Below are positions 10,993-21,700 of a stretch of 64,000 nt of DNA, one piece after another. A program made the position numbers and the translations under genes. Origin of the DNA: Tethya wilhelma. Its lineage: Eukaryota; Porifera; Demospongiae; Tethyida; Tethyidae. Under the pieces are notes generated by a model that was given only the letters and a program-made list of their open reading frames with translations, had not been told where the DNA came from and searched no databases. The stretch is from contig CAXIPT010000005.1 in NCBI GenBank assembly GCA_964030475.1, positions 2,758,568 through 2,822,567 of the forward strand, read 5' to 3'. Each line of letters starts with the position of its first letter. Position 1 is the stretch's first letter.

Positions 10993-13900
10993 TCAGGGAA
11001 GCTGTAGTATTTCACTTTCTCTATCTGCTCCCAACTCATCACTGTCACGGATGTAAGGATCAAGACAAATATCAGTGAATGTTGGGAGTCTGGGATCAAT
11101 TTCATTGTCAACACAGGTTTGTTGTCCATCAAGTTTAGCATTTTGTTTACTTGTAAAAATACTGTTATCTGTGGTTTGCTCTGATCCCATGGAGTCTGAA
11201 AGGTTAGCTTGCTCAGTTTTAGTAGTCACTTCCCTCTCAACATTAACATCAGTTGATTTTCTCAGGCTCTCCATGTCCTGTTTGTATTGAGATGGTTTCC
11301 CCTCTATGATGCTATGGCTACATGTCACCAGTTCTTTAGGGACTTGCATGTGTATGATTTCATCCTCATTTTTTTCATGTTTACCGAAACACTCTTTGGG
11401 GTTGATTCTATCCTGTACTTTCTTTGGCAGAACAAACTTAATGGCATGATAGATCAAAATTCCTATGAAAGTGATAAAGGCAATGCTTGTTGAAGTGTAG
11501 GCAAGAGCCTCTTGATTTCCCACACCAGTTCCTTGAATGTAAAGTAAACCAGCAGAGAACATTGTAAGGTTGAAGATAAAAGATGTTTCTAATGCATCCA
11601 GTGGCCACGATTTGTAGATTTTACTGAATACTAAAATTTTCAGCAGCAGGAGGCAGGCCAGTGTACAGTTGATTGAGAAAAGGTTATTACCAGGATCTTC
11701 ACTGATATTAAAGGCAACAACAACATACAAAAAGGCTCGGACCAGAAGCAGTAATCCAGTCCAGTAGCGATGTTTGAGATTGTATGGAGCAAGGTAGGCA
11801 TCCATGAATGGATAAAACCTTGCATTTTTTATCCACTTCAAAGCACGCCTGTTTGGACAACGCAAAAGCCACTGATAGAAGAAGAGAAGAGAGGTGTATA
11901 CAATGCCCACCAGAAGAACAAGTAGAGCCATTAGAAACAGAGGAATGTGCTTCCCTTTTAAATAATGTACATTAGCATCAATCAACCATACTATCTCTTC
12001 AGATCCATCAGGATAACTCAGTGTTGCAGAAGACAATGCAGCTACAATAATGCGAAGACTCTTTGCATAAGAAAGGAGAATCAGAGTAGATAGTGTTGCC
12101 ACTGGATTTGTGCGAGTGAAACATCTAGCTATTGTTGTATAGTATTCACTAGCAATGATCACAATAGCAACTAAGAATATGATGTAAATAGGGAAGGCAA
12201 GCTGTAGCCATTCTTTGACATAGCTGTCCATTCCATCAAAGAAGCAGGTCACAAAACCAAAGTCTATGTTGATCCAGGCAACAAAAACTGTGAAAAAATT
12301 GGGTGACTGAAAGGGTAGGAAGGTAGGACGATCTACTGTAAGGATATTGGCATAAAAGATAAGACCATTGATTGTTCCGACAGCTACTGTTAAATTACAG
12401 ATCAAGAGAAAAGCTACCAGTGCCACTCCTGCTATAGCAAAGACAATCAGCAGTGCTAGCCAGTTGTTAGAACATTGCATGCAATGTGAACTACCGAGAG
12501 AGAGGCTGAAACCATCCTTACAAGACCCACAAAGCTTGCCACCTCGATTGAAAGCACACTGTGCATCAGAACCATTGGATGTATTGAGATCTATCCAGAC
12601 TGGGGTACTAGATGGATGGCAGTAGTCAAATGGACAATGGCGATGAGTCAGAAATGAACACTCAGTCTGGTCAACTTTGAAATCATCATTGGTGTCATTG
12701 ATATAATTTATCCAAACATCATTCCTTCGTTTAACAGATGAATTTCCAACAGAGCAGTCTGTTACATAGTTTGAGAGGCAAGGATTGCATTCACAGCTAC
12801 AATTAGACTGCTGTGCAGTTTTGACAAACCCAATTGGACAATTGCAGGGAAGAAATCTGACATATACATGAGTTTGAGAAATCCCACGATCACTACACGG
12901 ACCTTCAGCATACAACACTAGCTTTTCTGAGGTAAGTGGAGAGGTGATAGCAAAGTTCAACTCAGTGCAATTTGAAGTTGTGCTCTGTGTGTCCTGTCCT
13001 TCATCAAGTCCACCAAGGTTTGATGATAGATATGCTCTCACTGAAGATGGAACTGAATTATTTACTTGATCTACAGCCACAAGTGATATTTTGAAGGTTT
13101 GACCTTTCTTTGTTGCATACATTGGTGGGGGCTGAGAACAGTCTGGTTGGTTGTTTAAACAAAAACAGACACGAACTGCTTTAGATGATATCTCTGACTT
13201 AATGTTACTTTCTTTAAGGTCAGTGATATTTGTTAGATAAGATATTGTATTCAAAGTTGTAGTATTCTCATGTGGATACTTGACAAAGAATTGTGCATTG
13301 GAACTGACAGTACATCTGTCTAATAAGCCACCAAATATTGTTCCACCAGATATACTCGCATAATTATTGGTAAAGAATGTATTCCTCACGATTAATAAAT
13401 GATTAATAATAACAAAGTCATTTCCAAATGAGGAAAGATCTTGAAGGAAACATGCACTTGATGTGAAAGAATCTGTTTCATTTGCATTTGCACTACATAT
13501 ACCAGAATTTGTATCATCTGAAAAATAGAGTGCTCCACCAAATTCAGCTGAGTTATTGGTAAAGTACAGTGTAAGACTAGAAATGGGTACAGATTTTTTG
13601 CAGCTCTCATAGTCAAAAGACTGTTCGAAGCATGATTCTTCAGGTACAGATTTGATTAAGAAGATTTTAGCATTCAGTTCCATGTATATCCCTCCTCCTC
13701 TCTTAGCTCTGTTCTCCACAAGTTGAAGCTGGCCTCCAGTCAGCCTAATTGCTGAACCAACAGCATATATTCCTCCTCCCTTCATTGTTCCAACATTTGC
13801 TGACAATATTATGACATTGTCTTTACCTTCAAAAACCAACTCACTCTGATAAGCATATATACCTCCACCATACATTGCTCTGTTTTGTATAATAGTTGTG

Positions 13901-15564
13901 TTTCCGTACATGAAAATCTTGCTCTGAGACGATGAAATGGCTCCTCCATAGTGGTTGGTTATTGCATTGTCCTCAATATGGACTGTTCCTGCAAACACAA
14001 TATCACTGTGTAAAGCAGTAACTGCTCCACCCTCTTCAACACTAGTTTGGTGTAAATGAGAGTTCCTCGTGAAAATTGTGTATCCTCCAAAATTGAATGT
14101 TATGTTGCTACCAAAAGCATAGAGAGATGCTTTATTGTGTGAAATGGTAATGTTACCTGATAATAACAGTCTGCTTTTCAATGCATAAAGTACTCCAGTC
14201 ATTGCGGAATTGTTTGTTATTTGAAGGAAACCATTGAAATGGAGAGTTGTCGACTCAACATAAATGGCACCTCCTACGTTATCTGCGTGGTTTTGATCAA
14301 AGGTACTGTTGTTAATAACACTGATATCCCTACTGACTCCAGTTATACACACTGCACCACCACATTCTCCTGCAGTGTTGTTACAAAAATTACTGTCATA
14401 TACATTAACAGTATTATTGCCAGATTCTGTATGTATTGCACCACCACCAAAGTACGCTCTGTTGCTGTGGAAGTTGCTACCATGAATGCTAGTAGAGACC
14501 ATGTGCCGTATCCATATTGCTCCACCACTAGTGTCTACTTTGTTGTCAGTAAAACTACAATCATAGATACGTACCTCAGGTGGTCTACTGGTATAAGTGC
14601 CTACAATTGCTATTGCCCCTCCAGCAGATGCCAAGTTTTTGTTGAAATTACTAGCATATATGTCAATATTATTACTTCCTATCCTTATTGCACCACCTTC
14701 ATGTGCTGAGTTTCTACTGAAACTACTGCCGTTTACACTAATGTTACTATTTTCTGTCAGTATTGCACCACCTCCCTCTGCACCGTTGTCAGTGAAGTTA
14801 CTACCATGTATGCTAATAGTACCACTGTTACTGTATATTGCTCCACCTTCATATGCTACATTGTTTGAAAATTCACTTTGGCTTATGGTGATACTGCTAC
14901 TGTCCAGCCTTATTGCACCACCCTCATCATAATTCCAATTTTGCTCAAACAAACATTCAGCAATATCTATACCACTATGAAGAGCAACAATTGCCCCTCC
15001 AAAATATGAATGCAGAGAAATAAAGGAATTATTTCTGAGAAAAGCTTGGTTGACATTCTTCAGTTCTATTCCATTTCCTTCTTGAAATCGACATTGATAC
15101 ATCCTTAGTTGGTCCACTGATCTCACAGAGTTCTCCCGACAGTCATTAAACACAAGACCACTCACACTAATCTCAGATATGTTTTCAAAACCAAAGCCTG
15201 AAGAATTCATACATGTAACCATGGCAACTGAAGATTTACTGTGTGTAAATTGTAAGACTAGATTTGCTACATTTTGTATCTGAAAACGAACACCAAGAGT
15301 ATGTTCACCAGGAGCAAAGGTCAGGGTGATGTTTGAATCAGTAGTAGCCAATGGGGAATCAGGTTCTAACCAAAGCTGAGCATATTGAGTAAGAGTCAAG
15401 CAACAAGTTTTGTTGTCATCCAATACAGCATGAACACTGTAATTATCCCTTTTGGGACAAGTAGTATTGACTGTTGGTACAATACAGCATGTCTCTCCTG
15501 ACACAAATGTGACAAGCAATCCTAGTGTGGTTAGGGCAATGATTGATACTGCCATTAGTTCCAT
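10993..15564 (-). CDS. Beta-helix / Cys-rich / multi-pass membrane protein, copy 1
   Basis: This intronless gene encodes about 1,523 residues from the ATG at 15564 (a further ATG at 15555); upstream in-frame codons to 15654 are unlikely because the signal peptide (IIALTTLGLLVTFVSG) starts here, as in the paralogue. After a short Cys-containing region comes a right-handed parallel beta-helix of roughly 25-residue turns with GGAI/GGAIY and xxNNxA motifs (SNFTDNGAEGGGAIL), to about residue 800. A Cys-rich segment (CNCPIGF, CSCECNPC, CGSCKDGFSL) leads into 8-9 membrane segments from about residue 1035. A cytoplasmic tail of about 140 residues ends LDPYIRDSDELGADRE...LQLP. Many N-glycosylation sites suggest a surface protein, perhaps a receptor or adhesion molecule. 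I do not recognise a named family beyond the pectin-lyase-like fold. Copy 2 lies about 3 kb away on the same strand. Confidence 0.85.
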   Translation of the reverse strand: MELMAVSIIALTTLGLLVTFVSGETCCIVPTVNTTCPKRDNYSVHAVLDDNKTCCLTLTQYAQLWLEPDSPLATTDSNITLTFAPGEHTLGVRFQIQNVANLVLQFTHSKSSVAMVTCMNSSGFGFENISEISVSGLVFNDCRENSVRSVDQLRMYQCRFQEGNGIELKNVNQAFLRNNSFISLHSYFGGAIVALHSGIDIAECLFEQNWNYDEGGAIRLDSSSITISQSEFSNNVAYEGGAIYSNSGTISIHGSNFTDNGAEGGGAILTENSNISVNGSSFSRNSAHEGGAIRIGSNNIDIYASNFNKNLASAGGAIAIVGTYTSRPPEVRIYDCSFTDNKVDTSGGAIWIRHMVSTSIHGSNFHSNRAYFGGGAIHTESGNNTVNVYDSNFCNNTAGECGGAVCITGVSRDISVINNSTFDQNHADNVGGAIYVESTTLHFNGFLQITNNSAMTGVLYALKSRLLLSGNITISHNKASLYAFGSNITFNFGGYTIFTRNSHLHQTSVEEGGAVTALHSDIVFAGTVHIEDNAITNHYGGAISSSQSKIFMYGNTTIIQNRAMYGGGIYAYQSELVFEGKDNVIILSANVGTMKGGGIYAVGSAIRLTGGQLQLVENRAKRGGGIYMELNAKIFLIKSVPEESCFEQSFDYESCKKSVPISSLTLYFTNNSAEFGGALYFSDDTNSGICSANANETDSFTSSACFLQDLSSFGNDFVIINHLLIVRNTFFTNNYASISGGTIFGGLLDRCTVSSNAQFFVKYPHENTTTLNTISYLTNITDLKESNIKSEISSKAVRVCFCLNNQPDCSQPPPMYATKKGQTFKISLVAVDQVNNSVPSSVRAYLSSNLGGLDEGQDTQSTTSNCTELNFAITSPLTSEKLVLYAEGPCSDRGISQTHVYVRFLPCNCPIGFVKTAQQSNCSCECNPCLSNYVTDCSVGNSSVKRRNDVWINYINDTNDDFKVDQTECSFLTHRHCPFDYCHPSSTPVWIDLNTSNGSDAQCAFNRGGKLCGSCKDGFSLSLGSSHCMQCSNNWLALLIVFAIAGVALVAFLLICNLTVAVGTINGLIFYANILTVDRPTFLPFQSPNFFTVFVAWINIDFGFVTCFFDGMDSYVKEWLQLAFPIYIIFLVAIVIIASEYYTTIARCFTRTNPVATLSTLILLSYAKSLRIIVAALSSATLSYPDGSEEIVWLIDANVHYLKGKHIPLFLMALLVLLVGIVYTSLLFFYQWLLRCPNRRALKWIKNARFYPFMDAYLAPYNLKHRYWTGLLLLVRAFLYVVVAFNISEDPGNNLFSINCTLACLLLLKILVFSKIYKSWPLDALETSFIFNLTMFSAGLLYIQGTGVGNQEALAYTSTSIAFITFIGILIYHAIKFVLPKKVQDRINPKECFGKHEKNEDEIIHMQVPKELVTCSHSIIEGKPSQYKQDMESLRKSTDVNVEREVTTKTEQANLSDSMGSEQTTDNSIFTSKQNAKLDGQQTCVDNEIDPRLPTFTDICLDPYIRDSDELGADRESEILQLP

Positions 15565-15654
15565 GGCAAGTTTATAAGTTGCTTTTTTCAATATCTCTTT
15601 AACAGTAGTATTGTCAGATTCTACATGTGTAAGTTTACAGAGATACAGACACAT

Positions 15655-18600
15655 CAGTTGTGAATGATTTTGAAGTTATGTTGATAATATCTATATATTA
15701 ATTTTAAGGAGCCAGGCATTAATTTATAGTGCCTTTCCCAGCATCAACCCCTCAATTAGAAGAAACCTTGAACCCCCAGCGCTATCACTCATATTCTATA
15801 TTTTATCCTTTAATAAATAAATATTGTTTTAAACAAAATAATAGAATCAGACATTGTGTGTTAATACCATTTCTTCATATTAATTATCCCCTACAATATA
15901 AGCTGCTGGGCAGCTCTCTTTGTCTCAATAACAGTATAATATATATATACATACCCAGCTTAAACAATATTTTACTAACATAACACTTACCTCAACTCAT
16001 TAATTTTAGTTCCAACCAAGCATATTAAGTAGCAGCTATGAAATTATACTCCGATGCCAATATGACAATTCACTTACACAAAGCATCACATGCACAGCAT
16101 ATATCTGTGCATATAATATTTTTATAATGTTCAATTGTCACATAAATTTCTGATCAGATTGTTCACTAAGGCTGACATATATATTCACAATGCCCAACTG
16201 TCACTTACAAATTCTAGATGTATAGGAGTAGCTTGACTGCATGACCTACCCATTGAGCCATTCCCTTAAATACTTAGAAAACTCTCTCTATTCTCACTTC
16301 CTCAATTCTAGCATCATAAACTAGCCTCCAGCTAAGACATATTCTATGTATAAATTGTTTCTATTGTATACTATGGACAAAACTGTGTCGGCTGGGCTGG
16401 GCCGTATAGTATTTTGTTGACCATGTGTACAAATCATGGCCTAGATATGACCAAATTAAATACAACTACTTGTAAAAAAATATGTATCTCAACCACACGT
16501 GCACGTTTACCGAAATAAATTAGAGATGTTGTACAATAAGCATCGTATTATATACTTGGCATGTACTGTACCAGTATACCCTGTATATGTGGTGAGCTTA
16601 AGTACAGCATATTCAGTAGTTTTAGCCATAAGTTTAGTATCGAGAGGTTCCTATAATAATCATTAGAGAAAACAACAGTGTGGCTATCCATTCATACTTT
16701 GACAGAATGTAGCTAAAGTTGTTAAACCAAGGGCCTATATAAGGCAAACTTCAATTGATGTATGCACTATATAGTTCTCTTGTGTTCACATCATTGTATA
16801 ATCATGCAGAGGCCAGATGGCTTCAAATGCAACATGTAGTTACATTAGATGTTTATAATAATTATTAATGACTGACAGCTAGAGATGTTGTTGTCGTGTA
16901 TCCCAAGAGAAGGGAGATACCACACACCTTCATGATCTTCTGGGTAAAAACTTTTGGTTAGTCAACAACATTATGTATGTATGCAAGTTCTATTAATTTT
17001 AGTGTTTGCTCCTTTTGCTCCAGTTGCATGTGTGTAGCCTCCTATACATGACAACAGAACATGCACTATTCTAGCTGTATGATATTTATGGTCTAAGTCA
17101 GCACACTCAGTTAATTCTACCTCTAATGGAAAGAGAGGCTGGGCACAAGACAAAACTTGCAATGGTGCACATAAAGTTGATGCACTTGTGCAAATGGTAT
17201 ATATATGTAGAAACATGTGAATGCATATTATTATCAATATGCACCTGTATAATTTTACCGTTGCGTTTTCCTACAACTTTAGTGTCCTCTGGGACTGATG
17301 GATTTGCATCTTTTTTTTTTTTGCTGTAGAGCTAAAGTCAATTTCTAGACAGAGTTTGAATGAGAAAGTGATGAATATGTAGTGCCTGTGGCACATGCTG
17401 GTGGGACTCAAATTGCCTAGTAATGCCTACTACATGTAACCCTAGGTTACCAGCCTGAGCCATTGCTGAATAAGCCATGCACCATGTAGGCCACTCTACA
17501 TTCCAAACGATAAAAATGAATGTTAGTCTCAAGCCTGACTCAATCTCTTCCTTCCACTATAGTCCTGGAAGGATGGTTGGTACTGAGTCTACAGCAGTAA
17601 ATTTCAAATTTGCTCCCTGTTCAAGTATACACTGGTGATAGCGATATCAGGTTGTTGTTCATGCATGCATGATTTGATGTGAGAATAGGTTTTTAGAGTG
17701 TTATAGAAGTACAAACAAAGCATGTACATAATGTAAGTGTACAAGTCAGGTACATGCATAGGTGGAAAATTTTGTCTGATTAAACAGCGATTAGCTGACT
17801 TGGTACACTAGCAATACATCACAGATACAGGAACACAAAGCTATACAAAAGCACAAGAACACACGACTTACATAGCACAGGAACACAAAGCTTACAAAGT
17901 GTTATAAAAGCTAGATGGTTATGACTGTAAAATGACATAGTGTTGCTTAGCTTAGTCTCAATGATATACATTGAGTACATGTCTACAGTCACTTACACAC
18001 GTGCACAAGTTTTCAAACTCATGCACTAGAGTCAGTACCCGATTATTGTCATTTATAACTTAATTGTCACCAACTGAGAATTCATTCAGTGTGCATGTGT
18101 GTGCATGTGTGTGCGTGTGTGTGTGTTTGTGTTTGTGTCTGTTGTCGTACCCTTAATAGGGGACACTCGACCATGCATCAAGTGCCCCCCATGTAAGGGT
18201 CATGCAGTGATTGTGAGTGTGCAATGCTGTACGGTCATACTGTAGAACCACAGAATTTTGCTAACACATGCATACAAACTCACGCACAATCTAATATGCA
18301 GTTTTGTGTATTTAAATTTAGAATACTTTGAGAAATCTCACATTAAATTTGGCACAACATATGCTGGCATTTTGAGTTTTTTTCCCCCAAAATAATGTCG
18401 TCAATAAAAACACATACATACACACACACGATGTAGTATGTACGTGCCAAAAATTGTTACCGTACAAGCAAATTATATTTTGAAGTCCATGTAAATATTT
18501 TGTGAATAATATAATATCCTAATCAAACAAATATAAGTATACAATACAGTACTTTATTTTTCTATTGTCTCTCAAATAGCTCAAATCATTGCCAGAAAGA

Positions 18601-18750
18601 AAAACAAATATTAAATTTTGATTTAGATAAACTCGGCTATCTAAAACATTATTATTAGATTTAGTAATCTGCATAAATAATTGCCTTTATGATACCAATA
18701 TTATTACCTTTATAGTCATACCATAAACAAATGTCATGTTGTCAATTATT
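15655..18750. other. Intergenic DNA between beta-helix copies 1 and 2, with a duplicated block
   Basis: No gene is seen. Bases about 16188-18000 are recognisably related to about 25865-26470 upstream of copy 3 (shared stretches include TAGCTTGACTGCA, CCCATTGAGCCA, TTTGCTCCCTGTT and TGATGTGAGAAT), so the upstream region was duplicated with the gene. A TG-rich simple repeat lies at 18092-18140. Confidence 0.7.
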
Positions 18751-21700
18751 TCAGGGAAGCTGTAGTAATTCAGTTTCTCTATCTGCTCCCAACTTGTCAC
18801 TGTCACGGATGTAAGGATCAAGACGAATATTAGTGAAAGTTGAGTTTGTCTGCTCAAGTTCAATCTTGATTGATTCTTTTTGCTGTTTGATCTTGGCAGA
18901 CATATTTTGATCATTCACAGAAGAATTAATTGGTTCAAGTGAAGAACTATCTTCAGAATCTGTAGTTGTTTTGCTAGGTACTGATGAATCTGAACAATAA
19001 AATGGTTTAGTTTTATTAACTTCTTCCCTCTCACTGTTAGAATCTAATACAATCTCCAGATCCATGTTCCTTTTGTGCTCAGGTGGTATACCATCCACTA
19101 CGCTGTGTGTGACCACGCTTTTAGGCATGTGTATGATTTCAGGATCATGCTTTTCTTCTTTGGTGAATAGTGTTTTAGATTTGAGCTTGAGTTTGTTTCG
19201 TGCTTTCTTTGGAAGTGCAAAGGCATATGTGTGATAAGTCAAGATGGCTAGGAAAGTGATGAAAGCAATGCTGGTTGAAATATATGCAAGAGCTTCTTGA
19301 TTTCCCCCTCCAACTCCTTGATTGTATAGAGAGCCAACCGCAAAAAACATAAGATTATAAATAAATGAGCTCTCAAGAATATCCAGTGACCATGATTTAT
19401 AGATTTTGTGGCAAAGTGACTTTTGTAGAATATGAAGACAAACTAATGTACAAATAATTGCTAGAAGGTTATATCTTGGATCCCCACTCACGTTAAAGGT
19501 AGCAATTACGTACAAAAATGCTCGGACCAGGAGCAGTAATCCAGTCCAGTAGCGATGTTTGAGATTGTAAGGAGCAAGGTAGGCATCCATGAATGGATAA
19601 AACCTTGCATTTTTTATCCACTTCAAAGCTCTCCTGTTTGGACAACGCAGAAGCCACTGATAGAAGAAGAGAAGAGAAGTGTATACAATGCCCACCAGAA
19701 GAACAAGTAGAGCCATTAGAAACAGAGGAATGTGCTTCCCTTTTAAGTAATGTACATTAGCATCAATCAACCACACTATCTCTTTAGATCCATCAGGATA
19801 ACTCAGTGTTGCAGAAGACAATGCAGCTATGATAATGCGAAGACTTTTTGCATAAGAAAGGAGAATGAGAGTAGATAGTGTAGCTACTGGATTTGTACGA
19901 GAGAAACATCTAGCTATTGTTGTAGAGTACTCACTAGCAATGATCACAATAGCAACAAGGAATATGATGTAAATAGGGAAGGCAAGCTGTAGCCATTCTT
20001 TGACATAGCTGTCCATTCCATTAAAGAAGCAGGTCACAAAACCAAAATCTAGGTTGATCCAGGCAACAAAAATTGTGAAAAAATTGCGTGACTGAAAGGG
20101 TAGGAAGGTCGGACGATCTACTGTAAGGATATTAGCATAAAAGATAAGACCATTGATGGTTCCGACAGCTACTGTTAAATTACAGACCAAGAGAAAAGCT
20201 ACCAGTGCCACTCCTGCTATAGCAAAGACAATCAGCAGTGTTAGCCAGTTGTTAGAACATTGCATGCAATGTGAACTTCCAAGAGAGAGGCTGAAACCAT
20301 CTTTACAAGACCCACAAAGCTTGCCACCTCGATTGAAAGCACACTGTGCATCAGAACCATTAGGTGTGTTGAGATCTATCCAGACTGAGATGCTAGATGG
20401 ATGGCAGTAGTCGAATGGACAATGGCGATGAGTCAGAAATGAACACTCAGTCTGGTCAACTTTGAAGTCATCATAATATGTGTCATTAATGTAATTTATC
20501 CAAACATCATTCCTTTGTTTAACAGATGAATTTCCAACAGAGCAGTCTGTTACATAGTTTGAGAGGCAAGGATTGCATTCACAGCTACAATTAGACTGCT
20601 GTGCAGTTTTGACAAACCCGATTGGACAATTGCAGGGAAGAAATCTGACATATACATGAGTTTGAGAAATACCACGATCACTACACGGACCTTCAGCATA
20701 CAACACTAGCTTTTCTGAGGTAAGTGGAGAGGTGATAGCAAAGTTCAACTCCGTGCAATTTGAAGTTGTGCTCTGTGTGTCCTGTCCTTCATCAAGTCCA
20801 CCAAGGTTTGAGGATAGATATGCTCTCACTGAAGATGGAACTGAATTATTTACTTGATCTACAGCCACAAGTGATATTTTGAAGGTTTGACCTTTCTTTG
20901 TTGCATACACTGGTGGGGGGTGAGCACAGTCAGGTTGGTTGTTCAAGCAAAAACATACACGAACTGCTTTAGATGATATCTCTGACTTAATATTGCTTTC
21001 GTTAAGGTCAGTGATATTTGTTAGATAAGATATTGTATTCAAAGTTGTGGTATTCTCTTGTGGATACTTGACAAATAATTGGGCGTTGTAACTGACCGTG
21101 CATCTGTCTAATAAGCCACCAAATATTGTTCCACCAGATATACTCGCATAATTATTGGTAAAGAATGTATTCCTTAATATTAAATTATCGGGATCATCTA
21201 TTATAGTATTCCTAAACAAAGCAAGGTCTTGAAGGAAGCAGGCACTTAATGTAGATGAGTCTGTCTCTGTTGCAGCACATATACCAGCACTTGTATCATC
21301 TGAAAAATACAAAGCTCCACCGTATTCAGCTGAGTTATTGGTGAAGTGCAGTCTATCACTAGAAACCCCTTTTGATTTATTGCAGATGTCATGATTTTTG
21401 CAATAGTATTCAAAGTATGATATTTCAGGTACAGATTTTATCACAAATACTTTGGTATTCAATTCCAAATAAATTCCACCTCCTTTACCAGCCCTGTTCT
21501 CCACAAATTGAAGCAGGCCTCCAGTTAGTCTTATGGCTGAACCAATAGCACACATTCCTCCTCCCCTCATTGTTCCAACATTTCCTGATAAAATTATGTC
21601 TTTACCTTCAAAATTCAACTCACTCTGGTAAGCATAGATGCCTCCACCATTCAATGCTCTGTTTTGTGTAATAGTTGCATTGCCATACATGAAAACCTTG

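Noticed and set aside
12368..12625. Plus-strand frame conserved at 20153-20410
   Set aside because: Conservation is explained by the minus-strand coding sequence of the two paralogues.
14221..14932. Plus-strand frames with repeated CTTT or IAPP-like text
   Set aside because: They are antisense shadows of the beta-helix repeats in copy 1; the same occurs at 22066-22884 and 24055-24562.
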